Assembly (NCBI GenBank): GCA_033239125.1
Contig: BSWB01000008.1
Coordinates: 14,166,001 to 14,230,000, forward strand
Length of the DNA: 64,000 nt
DNA from: Fagopyrum homotropicum
Taxonomy: Eukaryota > Streptophyta > Magnoliopsida > Caryophyllales > Polygonaceae
Reading direction: 5' to 3'
In this document: positions 1 through 10,117 of the stretch, piece after piece
Layout: each line of letters opens with the position of its first letter
Position numbering within the stretch: position 1 is the stretch's first letter
Made by a program: the position numbers and the translations under genes
The notes under the pieces: model-generated
The model's input: the letters and a program-made list of their open reading frames with translations, nothing else
Told to the model about the DNA's origin: nothing
The model's database searches: none

Positions 1-1506
1 TGGATAAAGGCAAGGGCGAAACGTGCAAAACACAAGGGCAGATCTTGGGAAACCACGGTCGTGGTTCTTGACGAACAGGCCGTGGAAAACCTCGTTCGAG
101 GGTTTCGTCTCATAACTCTCAGGGTCCGATCTGTTAAGGGTCATTCTATCATCATCTATACCACAACCATCAACCCTTCACCCTAGAATCGCAGAGGGTT
201 TAGCCAATAATCATCATCGTATTCAAATCAAGAATTAAAGAAAGAATCAAGAATGGCATTCAACCAAGAAAGACACAAAGGTGAATAATGATATCTCAAG
301 AATCAATCTTCCAAAAATCTATAACTGAACCAAACAATGTATAATCTCAAAATATGTGTTCTCAAAGACAATATCAAAACCTAAGAAAATCTCAAAAATC
401 TCCAAAGCGGAATCAAGGAACCTCTTCAATCTCCCTCCAATGGTGAAGCAATCCAATCTCTGGCGTAGAGAAGTCCGAAGTATGGAAGTGAATCCAAGAG
501 TGTAACCTTCTTCCAGCGTGTCAAGCGTCGTCCAAAGCGTGATACTCAAAATGCAGCCGTCAACCTCCATTAATAAGATAAAATTAGGTCTAAAGGCTTC
601 TTCCTTTCTTGCTGACGTGGTAATAACGGAACGGTCTTTTCCGAAGAAAATCACGGGAGACATCATTAAAACCACGGCCGTGGTTCCTACCGTGGTGACT
701 CTCGACCTTCCTTTCCACGTGTGAAATTCAAAGAATTATCAAAACCCCGGCCGTGGAACTTTCCTCTTGGCCGTGGTTTCTCCTTTTCAATGCTTTCCTT
801 CTTTGCTTCACATCATACTCCTTCCTATGATGTTTCAAAGCTTCCCATTGAACTCCACATCGACCAATACTCAGTAAATGCTTTCTTTCTACTCCAATTC
901 AGCTCAAATTCACCTAAAATCAGAACAAAGCTAGTGTAGATCTCGAATTCAAGATAATAGGTGAATATGCTCAATAAGTGTTGTGAATGCATGTCCATGT
1001 GCTCAAAAGAAAGGGAAAAACTACCTATATGCACATCTAAACTACGTCATATTTCATGCTATCATATGTTGTTAGTCTGACAATTAAAACCTTTCCAAAT
1101 AGCACAAACTTATAGGAACATATCAACAAATACAATGTTTAACGAATCAGTTTAGTTGAAGACCATCACAAGCTAAATATAATTGAACTTTTATTATTAT
1201 ACCCTTTCTCTTGATGAAGTGCTTTATACTTATATTCAAGCAAGAATATCGGATATACAATGTGTTTTCATAGGTTATGTAGTATTCCTTGTGTCAATTG
1301 TTGGCACAAAAAACCTCAAGCTCCTACCTTGATTTGTAATCAATATGTTTAATTTCAAATATTTCATGCTCTTAATGTTGTTGATTCTTGTTCGTGAGTG
1401 TCTTCAAAGCATTTTCCCTCAAAAACACCTATTCTCTCCTCTTCTTACGAAAACCCTAATTCACCGAGGCTCGGTTTGGGGTAAATTAGACTAAAATTTA
1501 ACAGCC
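1..1506. repeat. Unclassified repeat-like flank
   Basis: No gene is recognisable here; all open frames are short and unlike known proteins. The octamer GGCCGTGG or a close variant recurs near positions 50, 90, 675, 750 and 770, once as the palindrome CCACGGCCGTGG (672-683). On the minus strand the stretch around 165-210 resembles the leader or LTR of Tat/Athila-type elements, with text like 'ctaaaccctctgcgattcta', but no LTR end, primer site or coding domain confirms this. The last 450 bases are AT-rich with nothing identifiable. Confidence 0.25.
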
Positions 1507-1511
1507 CGCAG

Positions 1512-2302
1512 TGATGCGTCCTTGAACACATCAAGGAAAGATTTCGGATCTAGATCAAGCTGAAGCGTCAACTACTCCTTAGTTAAAGTGTGAATGCGAT
1601 TAAAGGTTTGAATGTGGGTTGTGGGAGCTTAGAGATGGAGGCAGAAGTTGATGGGTTGAGTCGACCTAGATTGATCGATCAAATTGAATTCCGGAACCAA
1701 AAGTAGAATCTTAAAAGAAGAACTTTGAGAGGATGGTAGAAGGATTGATGCTCAAGTAAGTAGGAGGAAAATACTTCTCAAATACTTAATCAAATTGAAC
1801 ATGTTTTACAAATGAGTCAAGCATCCCCATATATAGTGGATGTGGCCATACAAAGAGTCGGAAAAGTCAATGACGGAAATAAAGTCGGAATTAAAGTTCC
1901 GAAAATGAAAAGCCTAAAAATGTGAAAGATTTGGAATTTAAGTTTGGAATTAAGTTTCCGAATTAAATTCCGAAATCAAAAGTAGAATCTTAAATTCGAA
2001 AAATTAAGTTCCGGAAATAAAGTCCTGGAATTAATATACCGAAAATAAAAAGACTTATTACTACAAAAACGCTAAATACGGAAAATGTGTCGGAACGGTG
2101 TCGGCTTGACAAGCTTCATGCCATGGTGGCGTTGAGACACGGTTTGCTACCAATGGGCTCGTGACAAGTAACGGTGTGGGCGATGATGGAGCCGGTAGGT
2201 TGGGCGATGACCTTAACACGGGAACGGGTGAGCGGTCCATCGGAGTGAACCCGGAATGCCTCATCCACCTCATCGTGGGACATGGTGGTCAAGGGCGCAT
2301 TA
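1512..2302 (-). repeat. 3' LTR of the CRM-like element
   Basis: The 791-bp copy aligns along its length with 10118-10939 but carries many substitutions and indels, so the insertion is old. The inner end at 2302 reads TAATGCGCCC on the minus strand, a TG-to-TA change from the canonical start. The inner part, about 2130-2302, continues the integrase reading frame. Confidence 0.9.
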
Positions 2303-3340
2303 GTCCCCCCATCTTGGATGTGAAACGTCCCCGTTTTACCTTCGTCAAATAGGTGCTTAACGTATGGTGCAAGATCCTTGACATTGAATGTCGGGCATAG
2401 TTGTCCGAAAGCTCTAACTTGTATGCATTCGGGCCATGGCGGATAGGATGCGGAATGATCCATCACCGCGGTCCAAGAGCTTGCCTTTGCGGCGAGATGG
2501 AAAATGCTCCTTCTTTAAGTGGAGCCAAACAAGATCAGCGGACTCGAATGAGATGTCACGGCGGCCTTTGTTGCGTTGTGAGGCAAGTTGATCAGCATGC
2601 AGTTGGAGTTGTGTCCTAGTTTGCTCATGCAACTCGATGTTGTGAGTGGCACGATAGACGGCGATGAAGTGTTCTCCATCTTTGAGAGGTCGTGGAGTGA
2701 AATCCATCAGTCTGTATGGATTAAGGTCGTAGACAAATTCAAATCGTGATAGCTTCATTGCGGAGTGCCTAAATCTGTTATAAGAAAACTCCACGATAGA
2801 AAGTAAGTCCTCACACCTATATGGGTTGTTTCTAAGGGTCGCTCTAAGTAGAGCGCCAAGAGTCCGATTGGTCACCTCCGTTTGACCATCGGTTTGGGGA
2901 TGATAGCTAATTGAAAACAACAAGTTGGTTCCAAGTTCCCCCCATAAAGTTCTCCAAAAATGACTCACAAACTTCACATCCCGATCACTAAGGATGGAGC
3001 GCGGTATCCCATGTAAGCGCACAACATTATCAAAGAAAAGTGTAGCAACTTCGCTAGCGTTTTGTGTGCTCTTACAAGCAATGAAATGTGCCATTTTGGA
3101 GAAACGGTCGACTACCACAAAAATGGAGTCTTTGCCTCGTTTAGACTCGGGTAGGCCAACCACAAAGTCCATAGAAAGATCCTCTTAAGGTATCTTTGGT
3201 ATAGGCAAAGGAGAATACAATTCATCCCGACCTTGGCGCGATTTTGCATGGTGACATGTGATGCAACTTGTGCAAAACCGTGTCACATGCTTGCGCATGC
3301 GGGCCAAAAGAAGTGCTCTTGTAGAGCGGCGAGAGTCTTG
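2116..3340 (-). pseudogene. Integrase of the CRM-like element, C-terminus running into the LTR
   Basis: The main open stretch (3172-2414) begins in the catalytic core with MDFVVGLPESKRGKDSIF and keeps the HPQTDGQTEV motif typical of Ty3 integrases. The first catalytic Asp region and 'SDRDVKF' are visible. The upstream zinc-binding part is present but broken at about 3340-3200. The chromovirus-type C-terminal domain follows, with LVWLHLKKEHFPSRRKGKLL. After one frameshift near 2440 the frame continues (2466-2116) through DLAPY, across the polypurine tract, and into the LTR, where it ends with a DGPLTRSR motif. Integrase inserts the cDNA copy into chromosomes; this one is not functional. Confidence 0.85.
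2303..2310 (-). other. Polypurine tract of the CRM-like element
   Basis: On the minus strand this is GGGGGGAC, directly before the 3' LTR. It is the site that primes plus-strand synthesis in LTR elements. It lies inside the integrase C-terminal reading frame, where it encodes part of a Gly-Gly-Thr. Confidence 0.75.
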
Positions 3341-3500
3341 GTAGCACCGAAGTGACCACGACCCTCATGGGCCTCCTTTATTAACAAATGGTGTATAGAC
3401 GAGCGCGGGATACAAAGCTTGCCCGCACGGAATAAGTAGTCATCGTTAATAAAGAAGGACTCATGCTCTCAGAGGTCAAGATATTGAGCGAATATATCCT

Positions 3501-4070
3501 TCAAGTCAAAACCGTGGCATATAACTCTTTGATAAGCGCAAAGCCTTGGATCTTGGCGTCCATATGCACAAGAATGATATATCGTCGAGAAAGGGCATCG
3601 GCTACCACATTCTCTTTACCTTTCTTTTGTCGAATGACATAAGAAAAGGTCTCAAGAAATTCTACCCAACTTATATGGCGCCGACTTAAAGTAGTTTGAC
3701 CCTTGAGATACAAAAGATCCGCATGATCCGAATGAATCACCAACTCCTTCGTCCACAAGTAATGTTGTAACGTTTTTAAACAACGAACTAAAGCATATTG
3801 TTCCTTGTCATAAATTGGATAGTTGAGTGAGGGACCGGAAAGTTTTTTGCTAAAGTAAGCAATGGGCCGATTCTCTTGTAGGAGAACCCCCTCAATGCCC
3901 ACATTAGATGCGTCACACTCCACTTTGAAGGTTTTCGAAAAGTTTAGGAGTTGTAGTCGTGGCGCATTACAAAGACGGTCTTTGAGCGACTTAAACGCTC
4001 GAGCATGGGTGTCACGCCGCTCAAACGTGACACCTTTATTAGTAAGCTCATGTAACGGTGCTACTATCAA
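3501..4070 (-). pseudogene. RNase H domain of the CRM-like element
   Basis: An open stretch of 189 codons with the Ty3 RNase H signature: a CDASNVGIEGVLLQ start with its first acidic residue, then IAYFSKKLSG, a TKELVIHSDHADLLYL block and NVVADALSRR at the end. It removes RNA from the RNA:DNA hybrid during replication. It is separated from the reverse transcriptase frame by stops and frameshifts around 4070-4276, so the polyprotein is broken. Confidence 0.85.
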
Positions 4071-4276
4071 GCTAAAGTCCTTGAAAAAACGTTGATAGAA
4101 ACCCGTTAAGCCGAGAAAGCCTCAAACCATGGTGGCCGTAGTAGGAGTAGGTCACTCCCGAATAGCGCGAACTTTTAATTTGTCCACTCGTAGTTTGTCC
4201 TTAGACACGACATAGCCAAGAAAAACTATGGTGTCCGAGAAAAAAACACACTTCATAAATTTACATACAATTTCTA

Positions 4277-5020
4277 TTATCTAAGGCACTCGAGCACTTG
4301 GCGAAGGTGCCCGATGTGTTCATCCAAAGACTTGCTAAAAACAAGGATATCATAAAAATAAACAACTACAAAAATACCCAAAAATCGACGCAAGACATGG
4401 TTCATGAGGCGCATGAACGTGGATGGGGCGTTGGAGAGGCCAAATGGCATGACAAGCCACTCATAGAGGTCATGCTTCGTTGTGAAAGCCGTCTTCCATT
4501 CATCACCTTCGGCCATGCGGATTTGGTGGTACCCGCTTCGGAGGTCGATCTTGGAAAATATGGTGGCGCCATGGAGCTCGTCCAACATGTCATCGAGGCG
4601 TGGGATCGGATGACGATACTTGACGATTATTTGATTGATGGCTCGACAATCTACGCACATTTGCCAAAATCCGTCTTTCTTGGGCACTAGTATGAAGGGT
4701 ATGGCACATGGTGATAAAGACTCACAAACATGTCTCCGGTCTAGGAGCTCTTGGACTTGGCGTTGTAGCTCCTTGGTCTCTTCCGAACTTGAACGGTAAG
4801 CGGCACGGTTGGGCAAAGATGCGTCAGGCACCAAGTCGATTTGGTGCTCAATTTCTCGGATTGGTGGCAAGCCAGGTGGTAGTTCATCGATCAAGATATC
4901 CTGAAATTCGGACAATAAAAAGGACACCTCGTGTGGCACATTATTTGGGTCATGAGAAATAGATAAGAAAAAAGGAATAAGCAAGAAACAAGGGAACTTG
5001 CCTTCCATGACCGATGTCAA
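4277..5020 (-). pseudogene. Reverse transcriptase of the CRM-like element, catalytic Asp lost
   Basis: 247 codons cover the fingers and palm: DELPPGLPPIREIEHQIDLV, then LVPKKDGFWQMCVDCRAINQ, IDLRSGYHQIR and WLVMPFGLSNAPSTFMRLMN. These are standard Ty3 reverse transcriptase motifs. The active-site pair normally read as Y-F-D-D is Y-F-Y-D here; the Tyr codon is at 4352-4354 on the complement. Loss of this Asp should abolish polymerisation, in line with the decay of the rest of the element. Confidence 0.88.
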
Positions 5021-5471
5021 ATCGTGTCATCGGGCTAAAAGGATCCACGGCTCACACCGTCCTTGAGTGGTAGGAGTCGGAGGTGGCAATGTTGCATGCA
5101 TAGGAACAATGCAACTTTTACTAACTCTTGAATCGGTAGTATGGGCATTAGGGGTGGAGTTACGGGACCCGGAAGTATGAGCACCCACAACATCGGGAGA
5201 GCTCCGAGGAGGGTCCGATGTTGCCGGCGCTTTAGTGGTTTCATCTATTACTTGTTTCCTCTTCTGTTCTGCATAGTCAACTAAAATTTCTTGTGGAGTC
5301 ACAAGCAAAAGTGTGATCTGTTTTCCATCAAACTAGAACATGTACCGGTTAAGATAACCATCATCAAATGATCAACGATCGTATTGCCATGGTCGTCCTA
5401 AAATACATGGGTGGCGTTCATTTTGATAACATCACAAAGGACCTTATAAACATAGAAGCCAATAGAAAACG

Positions 5472-5705
5472 TCACCCATGCTTGTTGTTTGACGGTGTCA
5501 CACGCTTTATCGAAAATCCATTGGAGTCCATAAGATTGTGGGTGGGGGTTGTAGGCAACTTAAAGAGTTTCACCACTTTTTCGTTGACAATATTACAACA
5601 CGAACCCCCATCGATGATAAGAGAGAGACTAGTGTTATTGAACAAGCAACGAGAGTGGAAGAGATTCTCGCGTTGGTCAATAAAGAGATGCTCTTTGATA
5701 GCCAA
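5472..5705 (-). pseudogene. Aspartic protease fragment of the CRM-like element
   Basis: The frame contains SLIIDGGSCCNIVNEKVVKL, matching the IIDGGSC pattern of chromovirus retropepsins around the catalytic Asp. It lies between the gag zinc knuckle and reverse transcriptase, as expected. The linker from about 5021 to 5471 is degraded, with short frames only. Confidence 0.7.
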
Positions 5706-5884
5706 AATACGACGAGAGACAAGAGCAAACTTACCCGGTTATGCCGGACCGCAAGCAAGTTGGTCGTCACAAGGCTCGATTCCATAGTAGGGGTCGGCAT
5801 CTTGGTCATCTTCCATGATGAGATCTCCGTTATCTTCATCTTCGCCATCGTCATATGATGGGTTGGCAAACATCACCCGCTTGG

Positions 5885-6637
5885 TGTTCAGGAAATCACG
5901 TTGGACATGACCAAACCGCTACATTTGTAACACACGGGTTCTCTTGGGCGGGTCACCGTTTGAGATCCTTGTTGGGTCAGCCCGGAGGCGTTTGTGTTGG
6001 GGCAATGGGGCCACAATATGGTGTCTTCTCGGTAGCCGCTTGCCAACCTTGAGAACTACAAATATCTCGAGAACGGGAATTAAAGGTATAAGCATATGGA
6101 CTATAGGAAGAATTATACCTTGAATATCGAAGCGTTTCGAGTTGTTGCTTGTAAAGTTTCATGGTGGCATGACATAAGGCTCCAAAGTCCTTGTATGGGA
6201 CAATCTTGAGGGGGCGCCGGATTGACGGATTAAGGCCGCTCATGAATTTGGTTTGAAGGACGGAGGCGGAGGCCGAAATGCCGGCCTTCATATGCATGTC
6301 CTCAAGCTTGGCTAAGTAAGTCATCGGAGTAAGACTTCCTTGTTGGAATTTGGCAGTTTGCAACCGCATGTCGTTTTTGAAGTCGTCGGACACGTACTTC
6401 TTAGTCATGACATAGATCAATTGATCAAATATCGCAACCGGTGCCCATCCTCAGTTCGCACGGTTGGTTTTGTACCGGTTCCACCAAGATTTGGCATCAC
6501 TTTCAAAAGTAAAGGGTTACCACTTCGATTTGCTCATACTCCTCATAATGGCAATGCTTTAGAGCTCGTTTCATATCTTGTTCCCAATCAAGAAATGCAC
6601 AAGGTTCATATTCACCATAAAATATAGGAAACTTAAC
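5885..6637 (-). pseudogene. Gag, central and C-terminal part with zinc knuckle
   Basis: Reading from 6637 down, the frame gives KFPIFYGEYEPCAFLDWEQD, the start of the chromovirus capsid domain. A premature stop and frameshift near 6500 are followed by SWWNRYKTNR, which corresponds to the conserved Trp-Trp capsid motif. The open part at 6420-5977 covers the rest of capsid. A CCHC-type knuckle starting CYKCSG is visible near 5925-5890, with a frameshift and its last Cys replaced by Phe. Gag packages the element RNA. The nested element at 6643 splits this gene. Confidence 0.75.
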
Positions 6638-6642
6638 CTTAC

Positions 6643-7165
6643 TGATACGCCCCCGGATGGCGATGCCATCCGTGTTCCGGCTAGAAGGACCCGCACATTT
6701 TGGAAGACCATTATTATTATTCGGCTATTTAATAATAAGTCTTTTTGTATTCGGAACTTTAATTCCGGAACTTAATTCCGTGAATTAAATTCCGACCTTT
6801 CATATTTTAGGCTTTTCATATTCGGAACTTAATTCCGACTTTAATTCCGTCATTTATGTTAAGACTCTTTGTATGGCCTCCATCCACTATATAAGGATGG
6901 CTTGGCTCATTTGTAATTGATGTTCAATTTGATTAAGTAAAGAGAAGTATTTTCCTCCAACTTATTTGAGCATCAATCCCTCTTCCAATCCTCTTAAAGT
7001 TCTTGCTTGGATCTAGTCTTTGATCCAAGCCTCCACATTCGAGGATCCTTTTGAAGGATCAACCAAACGCTTCCGCCTCCCAAATTCTACATTTGATCTT
7101 ACTCGAACGATCAAGAAGGAGTAGTTGAAGTTTCTCCTCGATCTAGATCGCCCATATTTCTATCA
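6643..7165 (+). repeat. 5' LTR of nested element
   Basis: Begins TGATACGCCC and ends TTTCTATCA. A TATA box candidate CTATATAAGG is at 6888-6897. It is the same length as the partner LTR and almost identical to it. Confidence 0.95.
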
Positions 7166-7166
7166 T

Positions 7167-7178
7167 TGGTATCAGAGC
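7167..7178 (+). other. Primer binding site of nested element
   Basis: TGGTATCAGAGC, one base after the 5' LTR; complementary to the 3' end of initiator tRNA-Met. Confidence 0.92.
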
Positions 7179-7357
7179 TCGGGATCGAGGTCAAGTTCTT
7201 TACTAAAGTTCTTGATTGTTCTTCACAAAAAATTTTTTTCTCTTCAGTGTTCTTGAAGATCTTCAAGTTTTCTTCGGTGTTCTTCGAAGATCTTCAACTG
7301 TTCTTCGCCGTTCTTCGAAGATCTTCATCCGTTCTTCAATGTTCTTCATCGTTCATC

Positions 7358-8242
7358 ATGTTCTATGACGATTCTGATTCTTATGATGAGGATGAAGAAT
7401 GGTTACCTCCTCCATATCCACCGAAGACCAAACATACCAATCGGAGGTACCAACGGAGAGAATACTTTGAGGATGAGGAGTGGTTGCCTCCTCCAAATCC
7501 TCCGGACCCACCAAGGCCCCACCGACGGCGTCCTAATCTCCAAGAGGACTGGTTGCCTCCTCCAACTCCACCAAGGCCTAAAGAGAGCATCCATGGGTAT
7601 CCACATGAACACCGACAACGTGTTGCCGTCTTAGCCGAAGAGAATGTCGCTCTAAAGCATGAGATAGAAGTTTTGAAGGCACAAATGATTTCTCTCATGA
7701 CGGCCGCCCAACAAGAACAACCGTTGTGTGATGTTCCATTAGAAGAGGCCAAGGAAGAAATCATCATTCCCGAGGTATCCCCGATCATTCCAATTCATCT
7801 TGTCAATCCGTTATGTGGAGAATATTTTGAAGATGACAAAGATGAGATCATCATCAAGGGTGAAGAAGCCATCAACCATGACAATGACACCATTATGTTG
7901 TTGGCCTACAAATTCGAGCCGGTTGACCCGAGGTTTGACTTTGTTTTGTCTAATCATTTATTTACCGGATTACCCTTGCTTCTTTCCGGCATGCCTCCGA
8001 CGTACAATGTCATAAGCTTAAAGGGCATGGAAGACAAACTCACCGGCGAGGCCATCCTCATGTACTACAAGTTTGAGCCTCCCGATTTCAACAAGCTTGG
8101 CGGCCCCAACATCCTTGTGAAAGACTACAAGTCGAAGCCGCCCGACTCCGACATTATGCATCCAAGTTTGATATTCAAGGGTCTTGTTCTTCAAGTGACT
8201 CCTTTCTTTTTTGACGGTGAAACGAGGACGTTTCACATTTAA
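7358..8242 (+). CDS. Proline-rich ORF of the nested element (gag/integrase-end fusion)
   Basis: 294 codons, intact, from the ATG at 7358; an upstream in-frame extension lacks an ATG. Residues 1-70 are acidic and carry three copies of a (D/E)-W-LPPP-x-PP motif, with the Trp at positions 15, 42 and 65. Residues 88-114 look like a coiled coil (AEENVALKHEIEVLKAQM). The second half has three loose repeats around YKFEP.D / YYKFEPPD / DYKSKPPD. The protein ends in GETRTFHI, close to the EGKTGTFHI segment just before the polypurine tract in the host element integrase, and its proline motif matches the host gag remnant near 8900. I infer a deletion derivative that fuses the N-terminal gag region to the end of pol. 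There is no zinc knuckle, capsid core or enzyme. Function unknown; an RNA or capsid partner role is only a guess. Confidence 0.8.
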   Translation: MFYDDSDSYDEDEEWLPPPYPPKTKHTNRRYQRREYFEDEEWLPPPNPPDPPRPHRRRPNLQEDWLPPPTPPRPKESIHGYPHEHRQRVAVLAEENVALKHEIEVLKAQMISLMTAAQQEQPLCDVPLEEAKEEIIIPEVSPIIPIHLVNPLCGEYFEDDKDEIIIKGEEAINHDNDTIMLLAYKFEPVDPRFDFVLSNHLFTGLPLLLSGMPPTYNVISLKGMEDKLTGEAILMYYKFEPPDFNKLGGPNILVKDYKSKPPDSDIMHPSLIFKGLVLQVTPFFFDGETRTFHI

Positions 8243-8253
8243 GAGGAGGAGAA
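8241..8253 (+). other. Polypurine tract of nested element
   Basis: AAGAGGAGGAGAA lies directly before the 3' LTR and overlaps the stop codon of the ORF. Confidence 0.85.
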
Positions 8254-8776
8254 TGATACGCCCCCGGATGGCGATGCCATCCGTGTTCCGGCTAGAAGGA
8301 CCCGCACATTTTGGAAGACCATTATTATTATTCGGCTATTTAATAATAAGTCTTTTTGTATTCGGAACTTTAATTCCGGAACTTAATTCCGTGAATTAAA
8401 TTCCGACCTTTCATATTTTAGGCTTTTCATATTCGGAACTTAATTCCGACTTTAATTCCGTCATTTATGTTAAGACTCTTTGTATGGCCTCCATCCACTA
8501 TATAAGGATGGCTTGGCTCATTTGTAATTGATGTTCAATTTGATTAAGTAAAGAGAAGTATTTTCCTCCAACTTATTTGAGCATCAATCCCTCTTCCAAT
8601 CCTCTTAAAGTTCTTGCTTAGATCTAGTCTTTGATCCAAGCCTCCACATTCGAGGATCCTTTTGAAGGATCAACCAAACGCTTCCGCCTCCCAAATTCTA
8701 CATTTGATCTTACTCGAACGATCAAGAAGGAGTAGTTGAAGTTTCTCCTCGATCTAGATCGCCCATATTTCTATCA
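8254..8776 (+). repeat. 3' LTR of nested element
   Basis: 523 bp, one difference from the 5' LTR by eye; followed by the target duplication CTTAC. Confidence 0.95.
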
Positions 8777-8781
8777 CTTAC

Positions 8782-10100
8782 CTTCCCTACGAGCTTTGTT
8801 GGGATCCGGTCAAGATGGTGCCATTTAGGCCTCTTCATGATGGGCTCGCCGGTGGCCATCGTTATGCTGTTGGCGCTCGTGATTGGGTTGTGCACGCCTT
8901 GGTGGGTTAGGAGGAGGCAACTACCCTTCTCCTCGATCTTGGTTCTCAAATGGATCTTGGATGGGCGGGTGCCATCATCGTCGGAGAACTCATTAAAGTC
9001 ATCTCTCTCGTCATACTCTTCATAATCATGGTATATCAGTTACCGGCTATGTCTTTGGCGGCGTTTTCCGGACCGATCATTCTCAGGACATTGAGAGAGA
9101 TCGTTTGATTGATGATGGTACCGGGGCTCAACCCGGGTGGGACGGTTTGTACGTTGGGCACTAGATGGAGGAGGAAAAGTGTCATACCTACGTCAGTTGT
9201 GCTCATAATGTTTGTGCCAATTCTTCATTTTAACATAGACCAAATCATTCGGAGAAGGGTCAATGTTCATTTCGCCCTCATTGTTGTAAAGGTCGTTGAT
9301 TTTCAATGACAAAGGCAAGCCGTCGACCGTTAGACGGTTCGGCTCCCAAAATACCTTTACCTTTACAACGTCCATCGGATGTGGAAGCATCGACCAAAGT
9401 TCCATTTGCAAGCAATCAAATGAGCAAGGTGATAAGTTAAGTCAACTTTATCCAAGTTCAAGTGGGTTAGGGTTCTACCTTTGGGAAGGTCGTGTGGCAG
9501 TTAGGCAATGAAGGCAAATCTAACAAATTTGAACCAAAATGCACACAAAATCAAGAGATAATTTGCAACGTGTAAGAAAATGGAGAGATAGAAAATGGAC
9601 GGATTGTTTAATGGCAAATACTACTTGCTTTGGTCTTTTTACCTTTTGGAAAAATCGGATTTTTCGGATGGACCGGTTTGCCGGACGTCTTTTAAACTTG
9701 TTTTGTGGACTTGTTTCTTTTTGAAACTTTTGAATGCAACTTTTGAATGAAAGAGATGAATCAATTTTTTTCTTTTTGAAACAAATCCATTTTTTGAAGA
9801 GTTTTTTTTTTGGAATATCAAAGCTGCGATATCCGATTTTGTCAACGAAATACCAAGAAATTGGTGAAATTGATAAACAAAGTGGTCGGATCGGGTGAGG
9901 AAAAACTTTTTTTTATTAATGGTTTGATGGCAAACTAAATATCTCCTAAATTTGCTTTGCAAAATAGATCGAGAATTTTTTTTTTCAAGAACTTGGATGA
10001 AGATACGAAGAACGAGATGAAGATGATGATGAACAAAAGGCAAAAAGGATGAATGATAATGCACAAAAACAAGAGTAAAAATAACTTAGCTTCGTTCCCT
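8782..10100 (-). pseudogene. Leader and N-terminal gag remnant of the CRM-like element
   Basis: This is the segment between primer site and nested insertion. No long frame survives. On the minus strand near 9190-9080 a proline/arginine-rich stretch (RYDTFPPPSSAQR) is visible. Near 8920-8890 there is LPPPNPPRRAQPNHER, which matches the proline-rich repeats of the ORF in the nested element. The part from 9500 to 10100 is presumably untranslated leader; I see nothing else in it. Confidence 0.55.
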
Positions 10101-10102
10101 TT

Positions 10103-10115
10103 GATCTGATGCCAA
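10103..10115 (-). other. Primer binding site, initiator tRNA-Met type
   Basis: The minus strand reads TTGGCATCAGATC, three bases inside the 5' LTR. It is a decayed form of the TGGTATCAGAGC site complementary to initiator tRNA-Met. Confidence 0.7.
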
Positions 10116-10117
10116 TT

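Larger units (their letters stand above)
6643..8776 (+). mobile_element. Young non-autonomous LTR element nested in gag, related to its host
   Basis: 2134 bp, with LTRs of 523 bp each (6643-7165 and 8254-8776) that differ at one base by eye (G in the left, A in the right, about 350 bp in). The 5-bp target duplication is CTTAC (6638-6642 and 8777-8781). A perfect initiator tRNA-Met primer site and a polypurine tract are present. The internal 1088 bp hold one long ORF and no polymerase, so the element must use proteins supplied in trans. The LTR core, including the segments around aggcttttcatattcgg and the TATA-bearing ccactatataagg, is homologous to the LTR of the surrounding CRM-like element. 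It inserted in the opposite orientation. Confidence 0.95.

Noticed and set aside
7166..7357. N-terminal extension of the nested-element ORF
   Set aside because: It starts without an ATG, inside the primer binding site, and has a repetitive TTCTTCG-derived sequence.
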